DNA of 64,000 bases from Prochlorococcus sp. AG-347-J14 (lineage in GTDB: Bacteria; Cyanobacteriota; Cyanobacteriia; PCC-6307; Cyanobiaceae), in the NCBI GenBank assembly GCA_003281505.1, contig QCBU01000002.1, positions 62,001 through 126,000 of the forward strand. The letters are read 5' to 3'. Both the position numbers and the translations under genes were made by a program. This document shows, piece by piece, positions 8,600 through 17,277 of the stretch. Under the pieces are notes generated by a model that was not told the origin of the DNA, did not search any database, and was given only the letters and a program-made list of their open reading frames with translations. Within the stretch, counting starts at the first letter, position 1, and every line of letters starts with the position of its first letter.

Positions 8600-9982
8600 T
8601 TAATTAGCTAAATTCCTAAATCTCGTAAATTGAGGTTCAAATAATAATTTAACAGTTCCTACGGGTCCATTTCTATGTTTAGTGACAATGATTTCTGTAA
8701 TTCCTCTATCTTCAGTCTCCGGATTATAGTATTCATCTCTGTAAATCATTAATACCAAATCTGCGTCTTGTTCAATAGATCCTGATTCTCTTAGATCACT
8801 TAACATTGGTCTTTTATTTGTTCTAGACTCAACCCCTCTACTAAGCTGAGATAAAGCTACTACTGGTACTTTTAATTCTCTGGCCATGCTTTTAAGACCT
8901 CTTGTTATTCGTGAAAGTTCTTGCACTCTATTATCAGGGGTTGATCCTTCCATCAACTGTAGATAATCAATCACAATTAATCCAAGTTCTTTTTTTTGTT
9001 CAGCTATTAATCTTCTGCACAGAGATCTCATCTCTAGAACACTTAAGTTAGGTTTGTCATCTATAAATATTGGTAATTGACCTAATGAATTGATACCTTC
9101 TCCGAGTAATGGCCATTCATCTTGCTGTAATCTTCCTGTTCTTAGCCTTCCACTTTCGATTCCCACTTCCATAGAGAGTAGTCTATATGTCAACTGTTCT
9201 TTACTCATTTCAAGGCTAAATACACACACAGGTAAATCTTGAGATTGTGCAACATTTTTAGCCAGATTAAGAACTATTGAAGTTTTTCCCATTGAAGGTC
9301 TTCCAGCAACAATTATTAAATCACTTCTTTGAAAACCTTGAGTCATTGCATCAAGATCATAGAAATTTACAGGAATCCCAGCTACTGAAGTACCTAATGA
9401 CCTTGACTCGATTTCATTGAAAGTACTTGTAAGGATTTCAGCGGCTTGAGTCAGACCTTTTGAAGGTTTTTCTTGACTGATTTCAAATATTTTTTGCTCT
9501 GCTTTATCTAGAACTTCATTAGTATCTTGAGTTTGATCAAAACCTAGTTGAACCACTTCATTTCCAGATCTAATAAGTTGCCTTCTCATGAACTTGTCGT
9601 TAATTAAATTAGCAACTTGTTCTATAGAAGCTGTAGAGGAAACATTTTCAACTAGCTCTACAAGTTTGCTATTCCCTCCAATTTTTTCTAGTGATCCATT
9701 ATCTGCTAACCAAGCACTCATTGATGTTAAATCAGTTGGTTTTCCCTGGGTATGCAACATTAATGCTGTTCTATAAATCTCTTGATGGGCATTTATATAA
9801 AAAGCTTCAGGTTTAATTAAATCTGCAATTCTTCCGATCGCGTCTGGATCAAGAAGTATGCCACCAAGAACAGCTTCCTCTGCTTGAACGTTTTGAGGAG
9901 GTACTAATCCAGCATTTTCACTATTAAAATCCTTTTTAAAATTTTTATTTTGCCCATTATTTGGAAAAGGTACGGAAACCAT
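8600..9982 (-). CDS. dnaB: Replicative DNA helicase DnaB
   Basis: Hexameric 5'-3' helicase that unwinds DNA at the replication fork and loads primase. The N-terminal helical domain begins near VPPQNVQAEEAVLGGILLD. A linker leads to the RecA-like ATPase with Walker A GRPSMGKT at residues 227-234, Walker B LIVIDYLQLM, and the SQLSRGVE/DLRESGSIEQDAD motifs. The length (460 aa) is normal and there is no intein, unlike the dnaB of some other cyanobacteria. It is followed closely by mnmG; rplI lies upstream on the same strand, 58 bases away. Confidence 0.97.
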   Translation of the reverse strand: MVSVPFPNNGQNKNFKKDFNSENAGLVPPQNVQAEEAVLGGILLDPDAIGRIADLIKPEAFYINAHQEIYRTALMLHTQGKPTDLTSMSAWLADNGSLEKIGGNSKLVELVENVSSTASIEQVANLINDKFMRRQLIRSGNEVVQLGFDQTQDTNEVLDKAEQKIFEISQEKPSKGLTQAAEILTSTFNEIESRSLGTSVAGIPVNFYDLDAMTQGFQRSDLIIVAGRPSMGKTSIVLNLAKNVAQSQDLPVCVFSLEMSKEQLTYRLLSMEVGIESGRLRTGRLQQDEWPLLGEGINSLGQLPIFIDDKPNLSVLEMRSLCRRLIAEQKKELGLIVIDYLQLMEGSTPDNRVQELSRITRGLKSMARELKVPVVALSQLSRGVESRTNKRPMLSDLRESGSIEQDADLVLMIYRDEYYNPETEDRGITEIIVTKHRNGPVGTVKLLFEPQFTRFRNLAN

Positions 9983-10040
9983 ATCTTTAATTGCTTAGAT
10001 ATATACTCTGGCTACTTTTCAAAATAATGCAACAAATTGA

Positions 10041-10496
10041 TTAACTTATTACTTCAATATTTACTTCTGCATTTACTTCTGGATGTAATTTTATTTTTGC
10101 AGTAAAGGAACCTAAATTATGAATATCAGGAACAGTAATGTTTCTTCTATCAATTTCTTTTTTAGTAGCCGCTTCTATCGCTTCGGCAACATCACCATTG
10201 GTAACTGTTCCAAAAAGGACACCATCTTCTCCAACCTGTTTTTTGATAGTGAACCTACCTATTGTAGATAATGCAGTTTGAAAATCTAAAGCTTCTTGCT
10301 TTAATTTATCAGCAGCGATTTTTTCTTTTTCTTTCTTCCTTTCAATTTGTTTAAGGACAGCTGGTGTTACATTCATTGCCTTGCCATAAGGTAATAGAAA
10401 ATTTCTTGCGTATCCAGGTGCTACTTCAACTAGATCTCCTTCTTTACCTAGTGATGCGATTGATTCAGTTAATGCGACTTGTACTCTTTTAGCCAT
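10041..10496 (-). CDS. rplI: 50S ribosomal protein L9
   Basis: Binds 23S rRNA domain V at the base of the L1 stalk. The N-terminal rRNA-binding domain shows the L9 signature [21 protein letters not shown], followed by a long charged helix ([20 protein letters not shown]). The C-terminal domain includes [16 protein letters not shown]. The start is set at MAKRVQVAL (ATG at 10496); a further in-frame ATG at 10511 would add five unlikely residues. The rplI-dnaB order is a common bacterial pairing, consistent with a shared transcript here. Confidence 0.96.
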   Translation of the reverse strand: MAKRVQVALTESIASLGKEGDLVEVAPGYARNFLLPYGKAMNVTPAVLKQIERKKEKEKIAADKLKQEALDFQTALSTIGRFTIKKQVGEDGVLFGTVTNGDVAEAIEAATKKEIDRRNITVPDIHNLGSFTAKIKLHPEVNAEVNIEVIS

Positions 10497-10516
10497 GAAA
10501 ATATTAAACAATATAG

Positions 10517-11455
10517 TTAATAATACGACCTAGAGGGTAACTTTACTTTTTTTGCAAGACCAAATTTTGCAAGAATCTTAATATGTTCCCATGTTATATC
10601 TATCTGACCTCTAAATAATCCTTGTTTTGCAGAATTGGGAAATGCATGATGATTGTTATGCCAACCTTCTCCAAATGTTAATGCAGCAACCCACGCATTA
10701 TTTTTAGATGAATCACCACTTTCAAATGGTGCTTTACCCCAACAATGCGTCGCGGAGTTTACTAGCCAAGTTACGTGATAAACAACCACAAGCCTCAATG
10801 GGATTCCCCAAAGGACTAGAGCCCATCCTCCAACTCCTAATTTTTGACCTATTGCGTACAAAGAAAGTCCAATAGGAATTTGTAAGAGTAAAAAATATTT
10901 ATTTAAAAATCTATAGTATGGATCTTTAATTAAATCTGCACTTAGTTTTGGAACAGCTTTTAGTGCTTCTACATCTTTAAACATCCAACCCATATGACTC
11001 CACCAAAACCCTTTTTTACTATTGTGATGATCTACTTCAGTATCTGAAAAAGAGTGGTGATGCCTATGTAAACCTACCCAATCTATCGGTCCATGCTGGC
11101 AACTTATAGCTCCACAGGTAGCAAAAAATCTTTCTAACCATCTTGATACAACGAACGATCTGTGTGATAACAATCTGTGATATCCAAGGGTGACTCCTAA
11201 ACAAGCAGTTACCCAGTAAAAAAATAATAATGAAGTGACTGCAGGGAGACTCCAAAATTTTGGTTGTAAAGCTACAAGGGAAAGAATATGTATTGCAACC
11301 ATAAAAACTATTGTTCCCCACGTTTTATGTAGTCTTGGAGGATATCTTTTTGAATGACTGGAAGGTTCCAGTAATTTTTCTGAGAGTTCTATAACTTTTT
11401 CAGTTGGAACAGGTTTTTTTAATTTTGCTGTTTCTTGGAAAATTACTGAATTCAT
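10517..11455 (-). CDS. Acyl-lipid fatty acid desaturase, delta-9 type
   Basis: Introduces a double bond into acyl chains of membrane lipids, using a di-iron centre and ferredoxin. The three histidine boxes of the membrane desaturases are all visible: HRLLSH at residues 93-98, HRHHH at 130-134 and HNNHH at 266-270. Two pairs of hydrophobic segments lie between them. The compact 312-aa size and box spacing fit the DesC/stearoyl-type enzyme rather than DesA or DesB. Regiospecificity is inferred. The gene diverges from the HTH-like gene at 11531, and a 6-bp-arm inverted repeat lies between them. rplI follows closely downstream on the same strand. Confidence 0.88.
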   Translation of the reverse strand: MNSVIFQETAKLKKPVPTEKVIELSEKLLEPSSHSKRYPPRLHKTWGTIVFMVAIHILSLVALQPKFWSLPAVTSLLFFYWVTACLGVTLGYHRLLSHRSFVVSRWLERFFATCGAISCQHGPIDWVGLHRHHHSFSDTEVDHHNSKKGFWWSHMGWMFKDVEALKAVPKLSADLIKDPYYRFLNKYFLLLQIPIGLSLYAIGQKLGVGGWALVLWGIPLRLVVVYHVTWLVNSATHCWGKAPFESGDSSKNNAWVAALTFGEGWHNNHHAFPNSAKQGLFRGQIDITWEHIKILAKFGLAKKVKLPSRSYY

Positions 11456-11495
11456 GATATTGAAATACTATTTTCAAAATTACCGATATGTAATA

Positions 11496-11518
11496 TTATC
11501 ATACTATACTATTGATAA
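11496..11518. promoter_or_regulatory. Inverted repeat in divergent promoter region
   Basis: TTATCA (11496-11501) and TGATAA (11513-11518) form a perfect 6-bp-arm inverted repeat with an 11-base spacer. It sits in the 75-base gap between the desaturase gene (reverse) and the HTH-like gene (forward). The spacing would suit a dimeric regulator, but AT-rich DNA makes short repeats common. No known operator is recognised. Confidence 0.25.
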
Positions 11519-11530
11519 GATTGATTATCT

Positions 11531-12229
11531 GTGAGTCTCGGATATCGCGATAAATTATCTAGAGGTCGAAGGGCTATGGCTCATTTGATACACCTCTGGC
11601 ATGAAAGAAATGGTTGGTCTCACAGAGTATTGCCATTACTTTCAGAAATTCTTGATTTAGGTAAGGTTCATAATTCGCAAATTTCTAATCTTAGAAATGG
11701 GAAGTTATCTTCGCCAGGCCCTGAAGTTTTTCTTGCTTTAGCTCAAGTTAATACGATTCTTGATCAAGGCATTGAAAAAATCAGGGATCGTTTTGAAAGT
11801 GATTACCCAGAGTTATGGAAATCTTTGGAAGATTCTGCATTACCCCTAAAAAATGATTCTGGAGATCCATTGTCGGCCGGGGAGTTATTCGAGATATTTT
11901 CAGGATTAAAACCTTTACCTTCATCCTTTGACTGGTACATAGAAGATGAAGAAGCCCCTGCTTTAAGTGATGCTCTTTCAGTGCATTTTTGTCAGAATAA
12001 GGCTTGGAGATCATGTAAAATGCACGTAATGGAGGCCTATGCTGTCAATAAATCTGCCCGCAGAGAACGTTTTGCTGAGGTAATTGCAGGAATTAGAGAT
12101 TATACGGCAGAAGAATTAGATGGAGAACTTCTTGATTTATACGAGGCTTCAAAAAAACTTTCTTATTTTCAGGGTAGAGGACCTAATGCTTTCCTCGCAG
12201 AATTAAGAAATTTAGCTTCTGAAAAATAA
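11531..12229 (+). CDS. Cyanobacterial conserved hypothetical, HTH-like N-terminus
   Basis: 232 residues, starting at GTG in a frame that fits the gap. Residues about 15-80 look like an all-helical Cro/XRE-type fold: HRVLPLLSEILDLGKVHNSQ, then ISNLRNGKLSSPGPEVFLAL, which resembles a recognition helix followed by a packing helix. The remainder is helical and acidic, with no membrane segment. A DNA-binding role is an inference from this pattern; family membership could not be named. The gene leads a forward run that continues with a PLP lyase and two glycine cleavage genes. It diverges from the desaturase gene, so it could control that promoter. Confidence 0.65.
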   Translation: MSLGYRDKLSRGRRAMAHLIHLWHERNGWSHRVLPLLSEILDLGKVHNSQISNLRNGKLSSPGPEVFLALAQVNTILDQGIEKIRDRFESDYPELWKSLEDSALPLKNDSGDPLSAGELFEIFSGLKPLPSSFDWYIEDEEAPALSDALSVHFCQNKAWRSCKMHVMEAYAVNKSARRERFAEVIAGIRDYTAEELDGELLDLYEASKKLSYFQGRGPNAFLAELRNLASEK

Positions 12230-12247
12230 CATGAATTTTCATAATAA

Positions 12248-13540
12248 ATGACTCTTGACAATAACTTAAAACTGGCTGAAAACGCTGTTCTTTCTGTTGA
12301 AGAGAGTTTAAGTAAGGTTTTCCAAGAAAGGTCTAATCAGGTTTTCCAGAAATTAGAAAATATTTTGACAATTTTTAAGGAAGAAAAAGTTTCTACTAGT
12401 CATTTCAATCAATCTTCTGGTAGTGGTCATGATGATATATCTAGAGAAAAAATTGATGCGGTTTTTGCAAGATTGTTTCTTGCTGAAAAGGCTGCTGTAA
12501 GGATGCAATTTGTAAGTGGAACGCATGCAATAAGTTCTGTCTTATTTGGAATTCTTCGACCTGGAGATGTAATGTTATCTCTTACAGGACAACCATATGA
12601 CACGTTAGAAGAAGTCATAGGAATAAGGAGAGGAGGAAAAGGCTCACTTAAAGATTTTGACATTGAATATAAGCAAATAAATATCTGCGAGAATTTTGAT
12701 TCTTTTGAAGAAAAAATTGTTCATTCTTTTGAAGAAAATTCATACAAATTAGTATTCATACAAAAAAGTTGTGGATATAGTTGGAGAAAGTCTCTTACGA
12801 ATCATCAGATAGAGAAAATTTGTAGTCTTGTTCATTCCCTTGATCCTAATTGTATATGTTTCGTTGATAACTGTTATGGGGAGCTTGTTGAAGATAGTGA
12901 ACCAATTTCTAAAGGGGCAAATATAATTGCTGGATCATTGATTAAAAATTTGGGAGGAACAATCGTTCCTACTGGTGGGTACGTTGCAGGAGATGCAGAG
13001 TTGGTTGAGATGGCATGTTCTAGATTAACCTCACCAGGTATTGGTTCTTCTGCAGGAATAAATTTTGGACTAGGAAGATTAATTTTGCAGGGTTTGTTTT
13101 TAGCACCACAAATTGTCCACGAATCACTAAAAGGTGCTGATATGGTTGCAGCAGTCTTTAAAACTTTGGGATTTAAAGTTTTACCAGAGCCAGCAACTTA
13201 TAGATCTGATCTTATTCAGTCAATAAGATTGAATAATCCTGATTTGGTACAAAAAGTTTGTCAATCTTTTCAAAATTCTTCACCAGTAGATTCTTTTCTG
13301 AATGTTGTTCCATCATCAATGGATGGATATGATTCAAAATTATTAATGGCAGGAGGTACCTTTATTGAAGGTAGTACAAGTGAATTTTCTGCTGATGCCC
13401 CTCTAAGAGATCCTTACAATATTTTTGTTCAAGGTGGTTCTCACATAGCTCACATCAAAATTGCATTAATTCGATTATTATCTGAACTATTAGAGGAAAA
13501 ATTAATTTCAAAGGATTCTCTACTTCCTTTATCCACTTAA
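12248..13540 (+). CDS. Cystathionine beta-lyase family protein (aluminum resistance/methionine gamma-lyase type)
   Basis: A PLP-dependent fold-type I enzyme of 430 aa, matching the family annotated as aluminum resistance or methionine gamma-lyase-related. Visible signatures are FARLFLAEKAAVRMQFVSGT near residue 80, a GQPYDTLEEVIG motif, and CFVDNCYGELVE with the PLP-contacting aspartate. The Schiff-base lysine lies in GSLIKNLGG (K233), followed by PTGGYVAG. It probably cleaves a C-S bond of a sulfur amino acid, but the substrate is unproven. It lies 18 bases after the HTH-like gene and 2 bases before gcvH, so these genes probably share a transcript. Confidence 0.8.
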   Translation: MTLDNNLKLAENAVLSVEESLSKVFQERSNQVFQKLENILTIFKEEKVSTSHFNQSSGSGHDDISREKIDAVFARLFLAEKAAVRMQFVSGTHAISSVLFGILRPGDVMLSLTGQPYDTLEEVIGIRRGGKGSLKDFDIEYKQINICENFDSFEEKIVHSFEENSYKLVFIQKSCGYSWRKSLTNHQIEKICSLVHSLDPNCICFVDNCYGELVEDSEPISKGANIIAGSLIKNLGGTIVPTGGYVAGDAELVEMACSRLTSPGIGSSAGINFGLGRLILQGLFLAPQIVHESLKGADMVAAVFKTLGFKVLPEPATYRSDLIQSIRLNNPDLVQKVCQSFQNSSPVDSFLNVVPSSMDGYDSKLLMAGGTFIEGSTSEFSADAPLRDPYNIFVQGGSHIAHIKIALIRLLSELLEEKLISKDSLLPLST

Positions 13541-13542
13541 TC

Positions 13543-13932
13543 ATGTCTTACAAGTTTCCAGACAACCTCAACTACGCTGATACTCATGAATATGTCTTGG
13601 AAGAAAATGGATTATTAAAAATTGGAGTTAGTGAATTCGCTATAGACCAATTAGGAGATATTGTTTTTGTTGAATTAGCTAGTGAAGGGGCGACTTTAGA
13701 GAAAGGCGAGACTTTTGGAACAATAGAATCAGTTAAGGCCGTAGAGGAAGTCTATTTGCCTTTTTCAGGGGAAATTATATCTGTAAATGAAAGTGTTATT
13801 GAGAACCCTGAGCTTTTACAGAATGATCCGATTGGAGACGGTTGGTTAGTCATTTTGAAACCAGAATCAAAAGTATCAATTGCTGATTTGATGACTTCTG
13901 AGGAATATCAATCAAAGGTTGTACCAAAATAA
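13543..13932 (+). CDS. gcvH: Glycine cleavage system H protein
   Basis: Carries the aminomethyl group on a lipoyl arm between the P, T and L proteins of glycine cleavage, the photorespiratory and one-carbon route. At 129 aa it has the normal length. The lipoylated lysine is in the ESVKAVEEVY motif (K65), inside the beta-barrel lipoyl domain that begins near YADTHEYVLEE. The conserved C-terminal GDGWLVIL segment is present. It directly precedes gcvP, 45 bases apart; gcvT and the L protein are not in this window. Confidence 0.97.
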   Translation: MSYKFPDNLNYADTHEYVLEENGLLKIGVSEFAIDQLGDIVFVELASEGATLEKGETFGTIESVKAVEEVYLPFSGEIISVNESVIENPELLQNDPIGDGWLVILKPESKVSIADLMTSEEYQSKVVPK

Positions 13933-13977
13933 GGCAAACTTTTTAAAAAGAGCTATTTTAAAGAAAAATATTTTAAT

Positions 13978-16887
13978 ATGACATCTAAATTTGGGTCTGA
14001 TTTGTTTATAGATCGGCATCTTGGGTTAGGAGATAATGATGAAACAATTATGCTGAACAAGCTTGGTTTTAATAATATTGATCAATTTATAAATCAAGTT
14101 ATTCCTGAAGATATTCAGCTTAAAGATAAACCTTCAGAAATATTGCCCCAAGGTTGTTCAGAAATTGAGGCTTTAAAAGAATTAGAAGAGATTGCGAATA
14201 AAAATACTAAAATGAGATCACTTATAGGACTTGGTTACTATGACAATCATTTGCCTAAAGTAATCCAAAGACATGTTCTTGAAAATCCAAGGTGGTACAC
14301 ATCTTATACTCCATATCAAGCAGAAATTGCACAAGGAAGATTAGAAGCTCTATTTAATTTTCAGACTATTGTTTGTGAACTAACAGGATTCCCTGTCGCC
14401 AATGCATCTTTGTTGGATGAGGGTACTGCAGCAGCAGAAGCAATGGCCATGAGTTTTTCCGCAAGAAAAAATAAATCATCAAAAGTGTACTTAGTGGAGT
14501 CAAATGTTTTTGATCATACTTTTAATGTTCTACAAACCAGAGCAAAACCTTTGGGAATATCCTTAAAACGCTTTACTCAAAGCAACCTTCCTAATCATGA
14601 TGATGTTTTTGGAATGTTGTTGCAATTACCTGGTAAAAATGGACAATTATATGATCCTACATTCTTAATATCCCAAGCACATAGATCAGAAATTATTGTT
14701 ACGGCATGTATTGATCCATTAGCACAAGTTTTGATTAAACCAATTTCTGAATTTGGTGTCGATGTAGCAGTGGGGAGTATGCAAAGATTCGGTGTTCCAA
14801 TGGGTTTTGGTGGCCCCCATGCAGCATATTTTGCTTGTAGCGAAAAATATAAAAGGCTGATACCCGGAAGAATAGTTGGGCAAACTCTATCTAAAAATGG
14901 AGAAAAGTCACTAAGACTAGCATTGCAAACAAGAGAGCAACATATTAGAAGAGAAAAGGCCACTAGTAATATTTGTACTGCTCAATCTTTGTTAGCCATA
15001 ATTTCTTCTTTTTATGCTATTTATCATGGACCCTCTGGATTAACGCAAATTGCTAAGAGATTAGTTGAGTTGAGAATAAATTTAGAATCAAGTTTGGCGG
15101 CTTTAGGTTTTGATATTCCTGATGGGATTAGATTTGATAGTGTTGATGTTTATTCTGAGCACTCCAGGAGGATTCATAATGAAGCTTTAAAAAATGGCTA
15201 TAACTTAAGAATTTTGCCGTTGGGATCAACTATTGAAAATTCAACCGGCTTTGGGATTTCTTTAGATGAGCTTAGTAATGAAAAAGAAATAAAAGATATT
15301 TTGACTTTCATAGCAAACCTTATAGAAAAAGAAGAAGATTTAGAGCATATAAAATTTGATAAAGAATTTCATCTTGAAAGTTTAGCTTTGAGATCCAGTG
15401 TATGGATGCAGCAAGATATATTTACAAATTACCAAAGTGAAACTGAATTAATGAGATATATATTTCGACTTGCAGAAAAAGATTTTTCTTTGGTAGATGG
15501 GATGATGCCATTGGGAAGCTGTACCATGAAGTTAAATTCTGCAGCAGAGTTAAATCCAGTCTCTTGGGCTAATTTATCTTCCATTCATCCTTTTTCCCCA
15601 CCAGATCAAACTAAAGGCTATTCAAAAATTATATCTGACTTAGAAAAATGGATAAGTGAGATTGTTGGTTTAAAATCAGTTTCTTTTCAACCAAATGCAG
15701 GCTCTCAAGGAGAGTTTGCAGGTTTATTGGCAATAAATTCTTATTTTGAATCAAAAGGTGAACTCTTAAGAAAAAAATGTTTAATTCCAAAAAGTGCTCA
15801 TGGAACAAATCCCGCTAGTGCAGTTATGGCAGGTTTTGACGTGTTAACTGTTGAATGTGATGACGAAGGAAATATTGATTTTCAAGATTTGTCAATTAAG
15901 GTCAAGAAATTTGATAACCAAATAGGGGCTCTTATGTTGACTTATCCCTCTACTCATGGAGTTTTTGAATTACAAATCAGAAAGATATGTGATTTAATTC
16001 ACTCTGTGGGAGGATTTGTCTATTTAGATGGAGCAAATTTGAACGCTCAGGTTGGATTATGTAAACCGGGGAATTATGGTGTTGATGTTTGTCATTTGAA
16101 TTTACATAAAACATTCTGCATTCCACATGGAGGTGGTGGTCCAGGAGTAGGTCCAGTTGCCGCATCAGAAACTTTAAGCCCATTTCTTCCTACTCATTCT
16201 TTAATGGATAATAATTTATCTATTATTTCCAATTACGTATCTTCTGCCAAGCATGGGAGTGCAAGTATTCTTCCAATAAGTTGGATGTACATAAAAATGG
16301 CTGGTCTTAGTGGTTTAAGGAAAGCAACTGAGCATGCTATTTTATCTGCAAATTATATTGCGCATTCTTTAAAGCATAAATTCAAGATTCTTTATAAAGG
16401 AAAAAATAATTTTGTAGCACATGAATGTATTTTAGATTTTAGGGATTTAAAATCCAAAACTGGTTTGAGTGTAAATGATTTAGCTAAACGATTAATAGAT
16501 TATAGTTTTCATGCCCCAACTATAAGTTGGCCTGTTCCAGAAACGATAATGATAGAGCCTACTGAAAGTGAAAGTTTGGTTGAATTGGATAGATTTTGCG
16601 AGGCTATGCTATTGATTGGAGAAGAAATCAGCGAAATAGAAAAAAATATATCATTAAAGAATAATAATGTAATAAGTAACGCTCCCCATACTCTGAAAGA
16701 GTTAATTGCTGATAATTGGCATCATCCTTATTCAAAAGAAAAAGCTTCTTTTCCTTATAAAACTCCAACGTCTATTAAGTTTTGGTCTTCAGTTTCTAGG
16801 ATCAATAATGCATATGGCGATCGCAATTTAATTTGTTCTTGCAATGTAAATCAAGGCGAGACTTTCGAAGAAAAAAAATGTGCTTAA
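13978..16887 (+). CDS. gcvP: Glycine dehydrogenase (decarboxylating), P protein
   Basis: PLP enzyme that decarboxylates glycine and passes the aminomethyl group to lipoyl-GcvH. It is 969 aa, the single-chain form that fuses the P1 and P2 halves. The N-terminal half includes TSYTPYQAEIAQGRLE and LDEGTAAAEAMAMSF. The C-terminal half holds the PLP lysine in LNLHKTFCIPHGGGGPG (K711), preceded by MPLGSCTMKLN. The protein begins with FIDRHLG, typical of the family. A compact hairpin abuts its stop codon. Together with gcvH it supplies two of the four glycine-cleavage proteins. Confidence 0.98.
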   Translation: MTSKFGSDLFIDRHLGLGDNDETIMLNKLGFNNIDQFINQVIPEDIQLKDKPSEILPQGCSEIEALKELEEIANKNTKMRSLIGLGYYDNHLPKVIQRHVLENPRWYTSYTPYQAEIAQGRLEALFNFQTIVCELTGFPVANASLLDEGTAAAEAMAMSFSARKNKSSKVYLVESNVFDHTFNVLQTRAKPLGISLKRFTQSNLPNHDDVFGMLLQLPGKNGQLYDPTFLISQAHRSEIIVTACIDPLAQVLIKPISEFGVDVAVGSMQRFGVPMGFGGPHAAYFACSEKYKRLIPGRIVGQTLSKNGEKSLRLALQTREQHIRREKATSNICTAQSLLAIISSFYAIYHGPSGLTQIAKRLVELRINLESSLAALGFDIPDGIRFDSVDVYSEHSRRIHNEALKNGYNLRILPLGSTIENSTGFGISLDELSNEKEIKDILTFIANLIEKEEDLEHIKFDKEFHLESLALRSSVWMQQDIFTNYQSETELMRYIFRLAEKDFSLVDGMMPLGSCTMKLNSAAELNPVSWANLSSIHPFSPPDQTKGYSKIISDLEKWISEIVGLKSVSFQPNAGSQGEFAGLLAINSYFESKGELLRKKCLIPKSAHGTNPASAVMAGFDVLTVECDDEGNIDFQDLSIKVKKFDNQIGALMLTYPSTHGVFELQIRKICDLIHSVGGFVYLDGANLNAQVGLCKPGNYGVDVCHLNLHKTFCIPHGGGGPGVGPVAASETLSPFLPTHSLMDNNLSIISNYVSSAKHGSASILPISWMYIKMAGLSGLRKATEHAILSANYIAHSLKHKFKILYKGKNNFVAHECILDFRDLKSKTGLSVNDLAKRLIDYSFHAPTISWPVPETIMIEPTESESLVELDRFCEAMLLIGEEISEIEKNISLKNNNVISNAPHTLKELIADNWHHPYSKEKASFPYKTPTSIKFWSSVSRINNAYGDRNLICSCNVNQGETFEEKKCA

Positions 16888-16902
16888 AGGACTAGCGTCC
16901 TT
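16887..16902 (+). terminator. Possible terminator hairpin after gcvP
   Basis: AAGGAC (16887-16892), loop TAGC, then GTCCTT (16897-16902) form a 6-bp stem starting at the last base of the gcvP stop codon. The following bases are T-rich (ATATTTAC) but lack a clean U tract, so termination is only plausible. Confidence 0.35.
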
Positions 16903-17016
16903 ATATTTACTTAGTTATTATCAGTGAGAATAAAAATTTAATATTTTCTTATAGAATTTTTTTAAATTTTTTTATTAAAATATTCGAGCATCAAATTTTT
17001 TGGGGTATTTGAAGCT

Positions 17017-17265
17017 ATGACCAAAGATTTTAAATCTGGCAATGTTAAGCACCTGCCAGTTAAAAACTTAGATTTACCAAATTTTGTCAATAATTTTTCA
17101 GGAGATAACTCAAACATTTGTTCCATTGAGGGAACTAATGTTATAAGAGTACCCTTTGGTAAAAAATTTTCAAAGAAAAAAAGGCCTGAAAAGAATCAAA
17201 ATATCGCTACTCTAATACTTCCTTTAAGTTCGTATAATAATCCCACGCCTCCACACGTAGCATAA
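17017..17265 (+). CDS. Small hypothetical protein, 82 aa
   Basis: An 82-residue product beginning MTKDFKSGNVKHLPV, with a basic middle (FGKKFSKKKRPEKNQN) and an ending of SSYNNPTPPHVA. No signal peptide, membrane segment or domain is seen. The 129-base AT-rich gap before it could hold a promoter, and its stop lies 12 bases from the convergent sqdX stop. It is probably a lineage-specific small protein; the function is unknown. Confidence 0.55.
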   Translation: MTKDFKSGNVKHLPVKNLDLPNFVNNFSGDNSNICSIEGTNVIRVPFGKKFSKKKRPEKNQNIATLILPLSSYNNPTPPHVA

Positions 17266-17277
17266 TTAAGATTAACT

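Noticed and set aside
8600..9982. Intein in dnaB (also considered for dnaX and gyrB)
   Set aside because: Walker motifs and flanks are contiguous and the proteins have ordinary length.
16818..16825. HIP1-like GCGATCGC octamer in gcvP
   Set aside because: A single site; HIP1 is abundant in many cyanobacteria but one copy carries no signal here.
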